Shown here in pieces: positions 7,496 to 17,474 of a stretch of 64,000 nucleotides of DNA (position 1 is the first letter of the stretch; every line of letters starts with the position of its first letter). The notes under the pieces are model-generated. The model saw only the letters and a program-made list of their open reading frames with translations. It did not search any database and had not been told where the DNA came from. The position numbers and the translations under genes were made by a program. This stretch comes from Gordonia jacobaea (GTDB lineage Bacteria; Actinomycetota; Actinomycetes; Mycobacteriales; Mycobacteriaceae). The DNA is taken from positions 310,001 through 374,000 of the forward strand of contig NZ_LDTZ01000015.1 in assembly GCF_001186365.1 (NCBI RefSeq), given 5' to 3'.

Positions 7496-7654
7496 ATGAG
7501 TGCAGACCATATCTGGGGACGCCCGCGCCCCACGCCCGACCGCTGCGAAGGCACCCACACGTACTCCGGTGGCTGCCGATACAACTCCGAGGACCCGCAC
7601 CGGCCGATGTTCCCCGAGGAACTGCGACCCGGCGGCAGGCTCAACGCCGCCTGA
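7496..7654 (+). CDS. Small hypothetical protein, 52 residues
   Basis: ATG start with an excellent ribosome-binding site (GAGGAGG, 7-nt spacer). The product begins MSADHIWGRPRPTPDRCEGT, continues HTYSGGCRYNSEDPHRP and ends GGRLNAA. Two cysteines ten residues apart with nearby histidines could bind a metal or form a disulfide, but no family is recognised. It ends six bases from the convergent dnaG stop. Its Pro/Arg/Gly-rich, non-membrane composition is unlike the other small proteins here. Confidence 0.6.
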   Translation: MSADHIWGRPRPTPDRCEGTHTYSGGCRYNSEDPHRPMFPEELRPGGRLNAA

Positions 7655-7660
7655 CCACCG

Positions 7661-9580
7661 TCATCCGACGTCGACGACAGGGTCTACGGCCTGCTCGAGC
7701 AGACTGCGTCGATACGCCTCCAACGCCACGAGGTCGCCGAATACCGCGTGATAGCCGTCGGGGTCATCGCCCGGGGCCATGCGTCGCAGGCGCGACTTGA
7801 TGTCGGCGATCTGCGCGCCGACCCAGACCTCCTGCAGTCGGGCGAGCACGCTGCCGATGTAGCGCGAGATGTTCTGCTCGCTGACCGGCATCGGTTCGAC
7901 GGCGAGTTCGGTCACCATCGGCCCGACGACCGGGTTGTCGACCTCGTGATTGACGGCGTCGATCCACTCGGTGCCACCCATCCCCGACGACGTGCCGCCC
8001 AACGCCGACATCGCATTTCGGACGACGGTGTACGCGGGTTCGGTGAAGCACTCCTCGGGCAGCGAATCGAAAACGGTGCCCGCGATGGCCGGGTATTGCA
8101 GTGCGGCCTTGAGCGCCTCGCGCTGCGGCCACAGGCGGGGGTCATCCGGGTTGGGTCGCCCGGGTCCCGGCGCCTTCTCCGCTTCGGGCCGATCCCGACG
8201 CATCTGCCGTCCACGCCCGGATGCCGACGCACGTCCGTTCACCCGGGCGACTCGCGCGCCCTCCTCACGGACTCGCGCGAGCACCTGTCCGACTTCTTCC
8301 CAGCCGACCCAACCCGCGAGCTGACGTGCGTACTCGTCGCGCAGCGCCACGTCTTTGATTCGGGCCACCACCGGCACCGTGTCGCGCAGGGCGTGAACGC
8401 GACCCTCCGCGGTGTTCAGATCGAACCCGGCCAGCAGTGCCTTGATCGCGAACTCGAACATCGGCACCCGACGCGCGATCAGATCACGGACTGCGGCGTC
8501 TCCCCTGTTCTGCCGCAACTCGCACGGGTCCATCCCCTCCGGCGCGATGGCGACGAAGGTCTGGCCGGCGATGGACTGCTCGCCTTCAAAAGCTTTGAGC
8601 GCCGCGGCTTTTCCGGCCGCGTCGCCGTCGAAGGTGTAGATCACCTCACCGCGAAAGTACGAGTCGTCCATCATCAGTCGACGGATCAGCGCCAGGTGAT
8701 CCTCACCGAAGGCGGTGCCACACGACGCGACCGCCGTCGTCACCCCTGACAGATGCATCGCCATCACGTCGGTATATCCCTCGACCACGACGACCTGGTG
8801 ACTCTTGGCGATGTTCTTCTTGGCGTGATCGAGTCCGAACAACACCTGAGACTTCTTGTACAGCATGGTCTCTGGCGTGTTCATGTACTTGCCGAGGTTG
8901 TCGTCGTCGAACAGCTTGCGCGCGCCGAAACCGATGATGTCTCCGCCGAGATTGCGGATCGGCCACAGCAGACGGCGGTGGAATCTATCGATGGGACCCT
9001 TGCGTCCCTGCTTGGACAGGCCGGCCGCCTCCAGCTCGGCGAACTCGAAGCCCTGCGCCAACAACGCCTTGGTCATCGTGTCCCAGCCTGCGGGTGCGTA
9101 CCCGCAACCGAAGGTCGACGCCGCAGCGGCGTCGAAGTTCCGTTCGGTGAGGTAGTCGCGCGCGATCTGGGCGTCGGGGGTTCGCAACTGCTCGGCGTAG
9201 TACTTCTGCGCGGCGGCGTTGGCGGCCACCAGACGGGCACGGGTACCGCGATCACGTGCGACCGACGTCCCGCCACCCTCGTAGTGGATCTGATACCCGA
9301 GCCGGTCGGCGAGTTGCTCGACGGCCTCGACAAAGCTGACGTGCTCCTGCTTCTGCAAGAAGCTGTAGACGTCGCCCCCTTCGCCGCAGCCGAAGCAGTG
9401 GAAGTGACCGTGATGCGGACGGACGTGGAACGACGGCGTCTTCTCGTCGTGGAAGGGACACAACCCCTTGAGCCGGTCCGCACCTGCCGGACGCAACGCT
9501 ACGTAGTCGCCGATGATCTCCTCGATGCGTGTCTGTTCACGGATTGCCGTGATGTCACGATCGGGAATTCGGCCTGCCAC
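7661..9580 (-). CDS. dnaG: DNA primase
   Basis: Synthesises RNA primers at the replication fork. The 639-residue protein has the CHC2-type zinc ribbon (C41-X2-H44, C62-X2-C65), the RNA-polymerase core and the TOPRIM metal site (E267 in VVVVEGYTDVMA; D318/D320 in TFDGDAAG). The C-terminal 170 residues form the DnaB-interacting helical region. GTG start after GGGGAC. Transcribed alone toward the small convergent gene at 7496. Confidence 0.98.
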   Translation of the reverse strand: MAGRIPDRDITAIREQTRIEEIIGDYVALRPAGADRLKGLCPFHDEKTPSFHVRPHHGHFHCFGCGEGGDVYSFLQKQEHVSFVEAVEQLADRLGYQIHYEGGGTSVARDRGTRARLVAANAAAQKYYAEQLRTPDAQIARDYLTERNFDAAAASTFGCGYAPAGWDTMTKALLAQGFEFAELEAAGLSKQGRKGPIDRFHRRLLWPIRNLGGDIIGFGARKLFDDDNLGKYMNTPETMLYKKSQVLFGLDHAKKNIAKSHQVVVVEGYTDVMAMHLSGVTTAVASCGTAFGEDHLALIRRLMMDDSYFRGEVIYTFDGDAAGKAAALKAFEGEQSIAGQTFVAIAPEGMDPCELRQNRGDAAVRDLIARRVPMFEFAIKALLAGFDLNTAEGRVHALRDTVPVVARIKDVALRDEYARQLAGWVGWEEVGQVLARVREEGARVARVNGRASASGRGRQMRRDRPEAEKAPGPGRPNPDDPRLWPQREALKAALQYPAIAGTVFDSLPEECFTEPAYTVVRNAMSALGGTSSGMGGTEWIDAVNHEVDNPVVGPMVTELAVEPMPVSEQNISRYIGSVLARLQEVWVGAQIADIKSRLRRMAPGDDPDGYHAVFGDLVALEAYRRSLLEQAVDPVVDVG

Positions 9581-9721
9581 GTCCCCAGTGTAGTGACCTC
9601 AGCGGTTCGGTCGTCCGCTACATCCACAAGCACGCGCACGGCGCCAACCCGCCCGGCTTGCGACGACGGATCGGCTACGGTCGAGACCGGGGGGCACGAG
9701 TCGTCGCACCGAGGAGTACCT

Positions 9722-11959
9722 ATGGCTACATCGTCGTTGTCCACCGCAGAGCAGGCCCGACTCACCAGCGGCAAGAACTTCTGGCAGACCAAGTCCGAAG
9801 GCGGCCTGCCGTCGATCGCGATGACCGACGGCCCGAACGGACTGCGCAAACAAGAGGGCTCGTCGGACGCCCTCGGCTTGTCGGAGAGCGTTCCCGCGAC
9901 CTGCTTCCCGCCGGCTGTCGGGCTCTCCCAGACCTGGAACCCCGACCTCGCCGCCCGGATCGGCAAAGCCATCGGCGCCGAGGCACTCGCCCGCCAGGTG
10001 TCGGTCGTTCTCGGCCCCGGCATCAATCTCAAACGTTCCCCACTCGGCGGCCGCAATTTCGAGTACTACTCCGAGGATCCTGTTCTCTCGGCAGCATTCG
10101 GCGAAGCGTGGGTACGCGGCGTGCAGAGCGTCGACGTGGGTGCGTCGCTCAAGCACTTCGCGGCCAACAACCAGGAGACCGATCGCATGCGGGTGAGCGC
10201 CGCGATCGACGAGCGCACACTGCACGAGCTGTACCTTCGAGCGTTCGGCCACATCGTCCGCACCGCACGACCGTGGACGGTGATGTGCTCGTACAACCGC
10301 ATCAACGGCGTCCACGCGAGCGAGAGCCGCGAATTGCTGACCGACATCCTGCGAGACACATGGGGATTCGACGGCGTGGTGGTCAGCGACTGGGGCGCAG
10401 TTGTCGACCGTGTCCGCTCGGTGGCCGCCGGACTCGACCTGATGATGCCGTTCGGGGGCGACGAACTCGACGACGACGTCGCGGCTGCCGCAGACGACGG
10501 CCGCCTCGACCCGCAGGCACTGCAGGAGTCTGCCGACCGGATGATCGCGCTCGTCGAACGAGCAGCACCGCACATCCGTTCGGAGAACGGCACATTCGAC
10601 GTCGACGCCCATCACGCGCTGGCACGCGAGACCGCTGCCCAGGCAATCGTGTTGTTGCGCAACGACGACAACCTCCTCCCCTTCGACACTTCCGAATCGC
10701 TTGCTGTCATCGGCACGATGGCCTCGCAACCGCGCTATCAGGGCGGCGGGTCGTCGAAGGTCAACGCCACCAAGGTCGACATCCCGCTCGACGAGATCAA
10801 GAGCCATGCAGGCTCGGAAGTCGTCTACGCCGCCGGCTACACCACCGACGACAACGATTCCCAGAACCGCAGCGACCTCATTTCCGATGCCGTCGCCGCA
10901 GCGCGATCGGCCACCAACGTCGTGCTGTTCCTCGGGCTCGCCGAGCACCAGGAGTCAGAGGGATTCGACAGGACCACCATCGACCTTCCCGCCGATCAAC
11001 TCGAACTCGCCGAGGCGGTTCTGGCCGTGAATCCCCGCACGGCCGTTGTGCTCTCACGCGGCGGAGTGCTCCGCGTCGCGCCGCTCCTCGCACCCGCGAT
11101 CCTCGACGGAGCGCTTCTCGGCCAGGCAGGCGGAGGCGCCATCGCCGACGTTCTGTTCGGTAGCGTCAATCCGTCCGGGCGCCTGTCGGAAACCATCCCG
11201 CTGCGCCTCGAGGACAACCCGAGCTACCTGAACTTTCCCGGCGAATTCCAGCACGTCACCTACGGCGAGGGACTGTTCATCGGCTACCGCTGGTACGACG
11301 CACGCAAGATGAACCTCTCCTATCCGTTCGGACATGGCTTGTCCTACACCGACTTCGACTACCGCGACCTAACGGTCACCGAAACCGCCGACGGCCTCGC
11401 CGTCGAGCTCACAGTCGCGAACGTCGGGAGGGTCGACGGACGCGAGGTCGTGCAGGTCTACTCCGGCATCGAGACCTCGTCTGTCTCGCGACCGGTGCGC
11501 GAACTGAAGGCCTTCGCCAGCGTTGACGTCAAGGCCGGCGAAGAGCAGCGCGTCACCATCAGCGTGCCGCGGGATGTATTGGCGTACTGGGATGTTCGCG
11601 TCCACGATTTCGTCGTCGAAGGCGCGACGTATCGGATCGACGTCGGAGCGTCGAGTCGCGATATCCGCCTGCACGCCGATGTCGAGGTCAAGGGAGACGA
11701 GATCACCATCCCACTGACCACCAATTCGACCATCGCCGAGGTGGTTTCGGTCCCCAGCGGCAAGGATGCGTTGACCGACCTGGTCAAAAGCTCCTTCCCC
11801 GACGTCACCGAGGCCGACGGACCGGGACTGCTGGCCATGATCGGCTCTGTTCCTGTCGACAGACTGCCCGAATTCACCACGGGCGCGGTCACCAAGAGGG
11901 CGCTGGCCGAGAAGCTCGACGCCGTCAACGTCGACGCCGGAAACTCATCCGACGAGTAG
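9722..11959 (+). CDS. Glycoside hydrolase family 3 beta-glycosidase
   Basis: Hydrolyses a terminal beta-linked sugar. The 745-residue protein has the GH3 TIM-barrel (KH dyad 144-145, nucleophile D223 in VVSDWGA), the second alpha/beta domain with the acid/base motif ESEGFDR (411-417), then a fibronectin-III-like domain (VTVTETADGLAVELTVANVG region). An extra tail of about 100 residues follows. No signal peptide is visible, so it is probably cytoplasmic and acts on imported oligosaccharides. The start ATG follows GAGGAG. No transporter or regulator is adjacent, so the natural substrate is open. Confidence 0.93.
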   Translation: MATSSLSTAEQARLTSGKNFWQTKSEGGLPSIAMTDGPNGLRKQEGSSDALGLSESVPATCFPPAVGLSQTWNPDLAARIGKAIGAEALARQVSVVLGPGINLKRSPLGGRNFEYYSEDPVLSAAFGEAWVRGVQSVDVGASLKHFAANNQETDRMRVSAAIDERTLHELYLRAFGHIVRTARPWTVMCSYNRINGVHASESRELLTDILRDTWGFDGVVVSDWGAVVDRVRSVAAGLDLMMPFGGDELDDDVAAAADDGRLDPQALQESADRMIALVERAAPHIRSENGTFDVDAHHALARETAAQAIVLLRNDDNLLPFDTSESLAVIGTMASQPRYQGGGSSKVNATKVDIPLDEIKSHAGSEVVYAAGYTTDDNDSQNRSDLISDAVAAARSATNVVLFLGLAEHQESEGFDRTTIDLPADQLELAEAVLAVNPRTAVVLSRGGVLRVAPLLAPAILDGALLGQAGGGAIADVLFGSVNPSGRLSETIPLRLEDNPSYLNFPGEFQHVTYGEGLFIGYRWYDARKMNLSYPFGHGLSYTDFDYRDLTVTETADGLAVELTVANVGRVDGREVVQVYSGIETSSVSRPVRELKAFASVDVKAGEEQRVTISVPRDVLAYWDVRVHDFVVEGATYRIDVGASSRDIRLHADVEVKGDEITIPLTTNSTIAEVVSVPSGKDALTDLVKSSFPDVTEADGPGLLAMIGSVPVDRLPEFTTGAVTKRALAEKLDAVNVDAGNSSDE

Positions 11960-11980
11960 TCGCCGATCGACGGCTACTCG
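11953..11980. terminator. Inverted repeat shared by two convergent gene ends
   Basis: CGAGTAG-N14-CTACTCG spans the stop codons of the GH3 gene and the convergent hydrolase gene. It may act as a bidirectional terminator, though no T-tract is present on either side. Confidence 0.4.
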
Positions 11981-13257
11981 CCACCTGTCGCTGAGGCATC
12001 CGCCGCACGGGCAGGAGCTTCGGACGGCGCCCCTGTCGTCGCGCCGCCCTCAGTCGTCCCACCCTCGGAGCCGGCCGACCCCTCCGTTCCGTTCGGCACG
12101 GTCGGACTGCTCTGCCCTATGGGTTCGGTGGGCACCGTGGGTTCGGTGGGCACCGGTGACGCGGGCGGCGACTCCACGACGCTCGATTCGGTTGCAGCTT
12201 CGGATGTTCCAGAGCTGTCCGAGGATTCAGGCGTGCTCGAGGATTCGGTCGTGACAGCGGATTCGGTCGTGGCAGCGGATTCGGGGGCAGTCGCTCGCGG
12301 TTCGGATGTGGCTGCGGCTCTCGACAGACCCGTGGTCGTGCGTGCCGCCGCAGTCGCGGCGCCAGAGTCCGCCGCCTCGGCCGCCGTGGCGGAAGGCGTT
12401 TGGGCTGCGACGTCGGAGGCGCTCTGCGGATGGTCGTAAGCGCTGTCGACGATCTTTTTGAGCGGATCGTTGAGCGCGTCTGCGACAAACCCGAGTCCGA
12501 TGAATCGCAGCGGCTGCAGCAGCGGGAGGTCGTGGGACGGAATCATCACGTAGGTGGTGTTGCCGTCGGTCCACCTGACATTGTTCGGATCGTCGGGATC
12601 GGCGTCCACATAGGCGAACGGGTGGACGTACAACATGCCTGCGATGGCGTTCGCGTAGGCGATGAGGTTGAAGTGCGTCGGCCAATCCGCCCACCCGTCG
12701 TACTGCCGCCACAACTCGGTTACCTGGTAGCCGGTGTCAGTTGGTGTCTTCGGCAACCAGGGCGGGCTGTAGGTGTTCTCCGGGTTGCCAACGAGCAGAA
12801 ACGACGTCGTCGACGGCGGCGCGTACGAGGATGCGTTCTGGCTCAGGTTGCGCAGCCAGAATGCCGCGACCTGTCCACCCTGTGAGTACCCGAGAACCAC
12901 GACGTTCTTGTCGCCGTCGCTACGGAATGCAGCGTCGAGCGCAAAGGCGCCGATCGAGATCGGACCAACCTCGCCGATGACTCCCCGCAGATGCGACGGG
13001 TCAAGCGCTGCCGGAGTCCAGATCTTCGTGCAGTTCGGTCCAGCTTTCAGACACGCTCCCCGCAACAGCGTTTTCATCACGGGAAAAAGGTTGTAGTCGA
13101 GTGGTTCGAGCGTGTAAATCGATGTGTCCGACGACGGGGCGGGCAGTACCGCCGCAGTCGCTCGCGGACTACCACTGAACAACGCGAGACTGACCATGCT
13201 GCAGGCGAAGAATGCAATGATTCCAGTGTGGCTCAATCGACTCCGGAGGCGGGCCAT
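11974..13257 (-). CDS. Secreted PE-PPE-domain serine hydrolase with low-complexity tail
   Basis: A 427-residue protein with an N-terminal export signal (GIIAFFACSMVSLALF then ATAA). A PE-PPE-type alpha/beta-hydrolase domain follows, with nucleophile elbow GYSQGG (Ser at about 125), candidate Asp in YDGWAD and His in PSHDLP; members are esterases. The last 140 residues are Ser/Thr/Ala/Glu/Pro-rich and probably form an extended or glycosylated cell-wall tail. Despite the domain name it is not a PE or PPE protein. Start at the second ATG, 9 nt after AAAGGA. Lipid or mycolate-ester substrates are likely but unproven. Confidence 0.82.
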   Translation of the reverse strand: MARLRSRLSHTGIIAFFACSMVSLALFSGSPRATAAVLPAPSSDTSIYTLEPLDYNLFPVMKTLLRGACLKAGPNCTKIWTPAALDPSHLRGVIGEVGPISIGAFALDAAFRSDGDKNVVVLGYSQGGQVAAFWLRNLSQNASSYAPPSTTSFLLVGNPENTYSPPWLPKTPTDTGYQVTELWRQYDGWADWPTHFNLIAYANAIAGMLYVHPFAYVDADPDDPNNVRWTDGNTTYVMIPSHDLPLLQPLRFIGLGFVADALNDPLKKIVDSAYDHPQSASDVAAQTPSATAAEAADSGAATAAARTTTGLSRAAATSEPRATAPESAATTESAVTTESSSTPESSDSSGTSEAATESSVVESPPASPVPTEPTVPTEPIGQSSPTVPNGTEGSAGSEGGTTEGGATTGAPSEAPARAADASATGGE

Positions 13258-13542
13258 CCGCGTCATTCCTTTCGACGGCCCCCGAAGGTCTCCCAGAACA
13301 AACTGTACGCATAGATAGCGAACCAGACGCGCGTTAATCCGAATTGGATTTGCCTTTTACGTCAAATAGATTTGCCAAAATCAGATACCGTAAGAATCCG
13401 CTTGTACAAACCGCGGCGAATCACAATGCACACGCAACTAGTCGATACATTCTGAAACCCTGGCGTATCCCGATTCTGGGCGCATCCGAGTCCTGCGCGC
13501 TCCCGGGTGCCGGTGCACGCCAAGGCCCGGCCAGTCTGAACC
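13258..13542. other. Intergenic region with an AT-rich island
   Basis: No gene is seen here. The stretch 13330-13460 is clearly AT-richer than its surroundings and contains the direct repeat GATTTGCC twice (13347 and 13369), spaced 22 bp, i.e. two helical turns. It probably holds the promoter of the leftward hydrolase gene; the repeat could be a regulator site. Confidence 0.4.
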
Positions 13543-14850
13543 TCAGCCCAGGTGCGCCTGGGCTCCGGAGTTCTGCTTGTCCATGCGCTCGAGGCGCCCC
13601 TCGGTCATCGACGCGATCTGATCGACGATGACGCGCAATCGCGCGGCGTCGGTCTCGGCGGCCTGCCAGGTCGGGACGAAGATCGGATCGAGTCCGCCAG
13701 GAGCCGCGGCCATCAACCATCCCGCAACTCGATGGATACGCTCGCGTTGGCGGGCCTGGTGCGACTTGTGGCGTTCGTTGGAGAAGATGAATCGCAGCGC
13801 CAAGGTCTTGAGGATCGCAACCTCGGCAGCGATCAGCGGCGGCACCGTCAGATCGGCGTCGTACCGAGCGATCGAGCGCCCACCGACCTGCTCGCGGGTA
13901 CCCGTGATGGCGGCGGACGCAAACCTGCCGATGAGTTCGCTCGTGAGTCTCTTGAGCCGCACCGACGCGTCGAGGCTGCCGTCGAACACCCCGACTGCAC
14001 GCACGATGTCCATTTGCGAGAGCCTGCCCGCGGCGTCGATCAGCGGTTCCGGTTCCAGCTCGGGAAACTCCGCGACGCCAATCTCCGCCAGCGTGCGTTG
14101 ATCGTCAGGGTCGCCGAGTGACCGGAGATCGATACGGTTGGCGATGACCCCGTCTTCAAGGTCGTGCACCGAGTATGCGACGTCGTCCGACCAGTCCATG
14201 ACCTGTGCTTCGATGCACTGCCGATCGCCCGGCGCACCCCTGCGAACCCACGCCAGGGTGTCAGCGTCGTCGTCGTACGCACCGAACTTGCGGGCCGGTG
14301 GCCGGCGCAGCCACGGGTACTTGAGCGTTGCGTCCAGAGACGCGCGGGTCAGGTTCAACCCCGCAGAAGCACCATCGGCGTCGAGCAATTTCGGTTCGAG
14401 TCGAGTCAGGATGCGCAGGTTCTGCGCGTTGCCCTCGAACCCGCCGATATCGACGGCTACCTCGTCGAGTGCTCGTTCGCCGTTGTGCCCGTACGGCGGA
14501 TGCCCGATGTCGTGAGCGAGACCGGCGAGTTCGACGAGATCGGGCTCGCAGCCGAGACCGATCGCGATCCCGCGTCCGATCTGCCCCACCTCGAGCGAAT
14601 GCGTGAGGCGGGTGCGCGGTGTATCACCCTCGCGTGGTCCGACGACCTGGGTCTTGTCCGCAAGCCGACGCAATGCGGCCGAATGGAGTACGCGCGCACG
14701 GTCGCGCGCGTACTCACTGCGGTGATCTGTCCTGGTACCGGGCAGGCTGGCTGTCTTCGCGCCCTCACGAACGATGCGCTCGACAGCCTCCTCGCCGTAC
14801 TCAGCAGTCGGAGGTATACCGGTCAGGCCAGAGAGCGGGGTACTAGTCAA
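13543..14850 (-). CDS. dgt: Deoxyguanosinetriphosphate triphosphohydrolase-like protein
   Basis: HD-superfamily dNTPase, which splits dNTP to deoxynucleoside and triphosphate. The 435-residue protein shows the family hallmarks [31 protein letters not shown] and the metal-binding [15 protein letters not shown]. The TTG start overlaps the stop of the cold-shock gene (TTGACTAG), so translation is probably coupled. In related actinobacteria dgt lies next to dnaG; here the GH3 and hydrolase genes separate them. Confidence 0.94.
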   Translation of the reverse strand: MTSTPLSGLTGIPPTAEYGEEAVERIVREGAKTASLPGTRTDHRSEYARDRARVLHSAALRRLADKTQVVGPREGDTPRTRLTHSLEVGQIGRGIAIGLGCEPDLVELAGLAHDIGHPPYGHNGERALDEVAVDIGGFEGNAQNLRILTRLEPKLLDADGASAGLNLTRASLDATLKYPWLRRPPARKFGAYDDDADTLAWVRRGAPGDRQCIEAQVMDWSDDVAYSVHDLEDGVIANRIDLRSLGDPDDQRTLAEIGVAEFPELEPEPLIDAAGRLSQMDIVRAVGVFDGSLDASVRLKRLTSELIGRFASAAITGTREQVGGRSIARYDADLTVPPLIAAEVAILKTLALRFIFSNERHKSHQARQRERIHRVAGWLMAAAPGGLDPIFVPTWQAAETDAARLRVIVDQIASMTEGRLERMDKQNSGAQAHLG

Positions 14851-15316
14851 GCACCCAGCCCCGACCGACCGCGAAGTCGGTGACGCGCTGACGGATGGCG
14901 ACGATCTGCTTGGCAGTCAGGTCACCGGAGGCGTCGAGGAGCAGTTCGGTGATCTCCTCGGTGAATGCCGCTGCATCGAGTGACCCGCCGCCTCCACGGG
15001 GACGTCGACGGTCGGCTCCGTGTGAGCGGTCGGAACCGTGCGACCGACCGTGGTGATCGTGTGAATCGCGACGATGTGGGCGCCCCGATCCCGACTCGTC
15101 GGAAGGCGCTTCTTCGGTGACCGCGACGTTGACCGCCTTGGCTCCGCGGTCGGTTTCCTCGATATCGAACGAGACCTTGGCGCCCGGCTTCAGCGAATCC
15201 TCGTCGATGTCGATGTCATTGATGTGCAAGAACACATCGGCACCGCCGGACTCCGGAGCCAAGAATCCGAATCCTCTGTTCGTGTCGTAATGAACAACTT
15301 TCCCGCTGACCGCCAC
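14843..15316 (-). CDS. Cold-shock-domain protein with basic linker and C-terminal helical domain
   Basis: Single-stranded nucleic-acid-binding protein of about 157 residues. The N-terminal cold-shock domain carries RNP1 (RGFGFL) and RNP2 (VFLHI). A His/Arg/Gly/Ser-rich linker ([15 protein letters not shown]) follows, then a conserved-looking acidic/helical end, [20 protein letters not shown]. This is more than twice the length of a CspA protein. Several GTG codons compete as start (15328, 15316); I take the one after GGAG. It is co-transcribed with dgt. Confidence 0.82.
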   Translation of the reverse strand: MAVSGKVVHYDTNRGFGFLAPESGGADVFLHINDIDIDEDSLKPGAKVSFDIEETDRGAKAVNVAVTEEAPSDESGSGRPHRRDSHDHHGRSHGSDRSHGADRRRPRGGGGSLDAAAFTEEITELLLDASGDLTAKQIVAIRQRVTDFAVGRGWVLD

Positions 15317-15442
15317 GACTCCACTCACTCTCCTCGCCGCCCGGTCGGACCCCGTGTCCGACCGCGCACGGCAACTCTTCTCAATTGTGACAGACCACCG
15401 CAGGTCAGGCCTACCCAACGACCGACTGGCGAACCGCAGACG

Positions 15443-16846
15443 TCACGCCCCGAGCAGTTTGCTCCCCAGATATTCGACGACGCGGTCGAGCGCGATCCGC
15501 TCCTGGCTCATCGTGTCGCGTTCGCGAATCGTCACGGCCTGATCGTCGAGGGTGTCGAAATCGACGGTCACACAGAACGGCGTTCCGACCTCGTCCTGCC
15601 TGCGGTAACGCTTACCGATCCCCTGGGCGTCGTCGAAGTCGACGTTCCAGTACTTGCGCAGCTCCGCGGCGAGGTCCTTGGCCTTCGGCGACAGCTTCTC
15701 GTTGCGCGAGAGCGGAAGCACCGCCACCTTCACCGGAGCGAGTCGACGATCGAGGCGGAGCACAGTACGAGTATCGGTGCCGCCCTTGGCATTCGGCACC
15801 TCTTCCTCGGTCAGCGCGTCACAGAGGAACGCCATCACCGAACGGGTCAGCCCGGCGGCGGGCTCGATCACGTAGGGGGTGTACCGCTCGCCGGTCGCCT
15901 GGTCGAAGAAGGACAGGTCTTCACCCGAATGCTTGGCGTGGGTGGACAGATCGAAGTCGGTGCGATTGGCAACGCCTTCGAGTTCGCCCCACGGGTTACC
16001 CGAGAAGCCGAACTTGTACTCGACGTCGACGGTGCGCTTGGAATAGTGCGACAGCTTTTCCTTGGGATGGTCGTAGAGCCGCAGGTTCTCCGGATTGATA
16101 CCGAGATCGGTGTACCAGGCGAAGCGTTGATCGATCCAGTACTGGTGCCATTCCTCGTCTTCACCCGGCTTGACGAAGAATTCCATCTCCATCTGCTCGA
16201 ATTCGCGAGTACGGAAGATGAAGTTGCCCGGGGTGATCTCGTTACGGAAGCTCTTGCCGATCTGTGCGATGCCGAACGGCGGCTTCTTGCGCGAGGTCGT
16301 CATGACGTTCTTGAAGTTGACGAAGATTCCCTGAGCGGTCTCCGGACGGAGGTAGTGCAGCCCCTCCTCGTCGTCGACCGGCCCCAGGTAGGTCTTCATC
16401 AATCCGCTGAACGCACGCGGCTCGGTCCAGTTGCCCGGCTGACCCGTCTCCGGGTCGTTGATGTCGGCAAGCCCGTTCTCCGGAGGATGTCCGTGCTTGA
16501 GTTCGTACGCCTCGATCAGGTGGTCGGCGCGGTAGCGCTTGTGGGTGTACAGCGATTCGACGAGCGGATCGGTGAACACCTCGACGTGACCACTGGCTTC
16601 CCACACGGGCCGCGGGAGGATGACGGACGAATCGAGTCCGACGACGTCGTCGCGACTGGTGACCATGCTCCGCCACCACTGCCGCTTGATGTTCTCCTTG
16701 AGCTCCACGCCGAGCGGCCCGTAATCCCATGCCGACCGTGTTCCGCCGTAGATCTCGCCGCTCGGGTACACAAGACCCCGACGCTTGGCGAGGTTGACGA
16801 CGGCTTCGACTCTGGCAGGGGCAGCATTCGACGGGCGGGAGGCCAC
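15443..16846 (-). CDS. glyS: Glycyl-tRNA synthetase (dimeric, bacterial/eukaryal type)
   Basis: Class II aminoacyl-tRNA synthetase charging tRNA-Gly; 467 residues, the usual length for the alpha2 form. Visible features are the N-terminal [29 protein letters not shown], motif 2 ([20 protein letters not shown]), motif 3 ([15 protein letters not shown]) and a C-terminal anticodon-binding domain. The GTG start lies 10 nt after GGAG. A longer open frame extends upstream but is not conserved-looking. It is divergent from the SmtB gene, as in M. tuberculosis. Confidence 0.97.
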   Translation of the reverse strand: MASRPSNAAPARVEAVVNLAKRRGLVYPSGEIYGGTRSAWDYGPLGVELKENIKRQWWRSMVTSRDDVVGLDSSVILPRPVWEASGHVEVFTDPLVESLYTHKRYRADHLIEAYELKHGHPPENGLADINDPETGQPGNWTEPRAFSGLMKTYLGPVDDEEGLHYLRPETAQGIFVNFKNVMTTSRKKPPFGIAQIGKSFRNEITPGNFIFRTREFEQMEMEFFVKPGEDEEWHQYWIDQRFAWYTDLGINPENLRLYDHPKEKLSHYSKRTVDVEYKFGFSGNPWGELEGVANRTDFDLSTHAKHSGEDLSFFDQATGERYTPYVIEPAAGLTRSVMAFLCDALTEEEVPNAKGGTDTRTVLRLDRRLAPVKVAVLPLSRNEKLSPKAKDLAAELRKYWNVDFDDAQGIGKRYRRQDEVGTPFCVTVDFDTLDDQAVTIRERDTMSQERIALDRVVEYLGSKLLGA

Positions 16847-17033
16847 AGGGATCTTTCTCCACGGACGTTGGGACAGGTCACGAACTTCTCGCCGGCACGC
16901 TGGCCGGCAACCCTTACAGCCTAGCCGTCCGCTGACGACGCCTGACCAGCGCCGTCGAGCATCCTCCGGTTCGAGCAGCGCGACCAGTGGGGCGTCGACC
17001 ACAAATGACAACCACTTCCCTTAAGATGGAGTG

Positions 17034-17474
17034 ATGGGAACTCGCGGCCAGTGTTCAGACGGCCTCGGCTCGCGCGGCGTCGGTGCCCGCGACGTCGCTG
17101 CGCGTGAGGCTGCCAGCGACCTGCTCCGGGCACTCGCATCGCCCATGCGGATCGCCATCGTGTTGGCACTGCAGGAAGACGCCCGCTGCGTGCACGAACT
17201 GGTGGGCTCACTCGGCGTGAGCCAGCCATTGGTCAGCCAACACCTGCGCGTTTTGAAGGACGCCGGCGTCGTGAGTGGCGAACGCAATGGTCGCGAGATC
17301 ATGTACTCGCTGATCGACGACCACCTTGCACACATCGTCACCGACGCCCTCACACACGCAACCGAGCCTCGTCCGACGCCGCAGACACGTGGCCCCGACG
17401 CGCCCGCCACGAACACCACGGCCGCAGCGACCACACACCGATCGACCGCGCACAGCGACGAAACGAAACGATGA
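17034..17474 (+). CDS. smtB: ArsR/SmtB-family zinc-sensing repressor
   Basis: Winged-helix metal sensor, 146 residues. The recognition helix region is VSQPLVSQHLRVLK. The alpha-5 zinc site of SmtB is complete, with the exact D-X-H-X10-H-X2-E spacing (D95, H97, H108, E111), so it should release DNA when zinc is bound. Overlapping GTG and ATG start codons are present; the ATG has GGAG just before it. The stop overlaps the zur start by four bases. A Pro/Thr-rich tail of about 35 residues is extra. The SmtB-Zur pair is conserved in mycobacteria. Confidence 0.93.
   Translation: MGTRGQCSDGLGSRGVGARDVAAREAASDLLRALASPMRIAIVLALQEDARCVHELVGSLGVSQPLVSQHLRVLKDAGVVSGERNGREIMYSLIDDHLAHIVTDALTHATEPRPTPQTRGPDAPATNTTAAATTHRSTAHSDETKR

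Noticed and set aside
6925-7800. A 291-codon open frame across the 113-bp repeats on the plus strand, and smaller frames on the minus strand.
   Set aside because: The two repeat copies are read in different phases, no ribosome-binding site is present, and the translations are Arg/Pro/Ser-rich low complexity typical of GC-rich non-coding DNA.
8753-9721. Upstream in-frame extension of the GH3 gene opposite dnaG.
   Set aside because: It is antisense to well-conserved primase sequence; the ATG at 9722 has a clear GAGGAG site and starts the recognisable domain.
11974-13257. Assignment as a PE or PPE protein.
   Set aside because: The PE and PPE N-terminal helical domains are absent; only the hydrolase domain named PE-PPE is present.
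15074-16924. A 616-codon frame antisense to glyS.
   Set aside because: The opposite strand encodes an unmistakable glycyl-tRNA synthetase; the frame is a codon-bias shadow.
16990-17033. Zur or SmtB box in the smtB promoter.
   Set aside because: The sequence before the start codon is not convincingly palindromic, so no operator is claimed.
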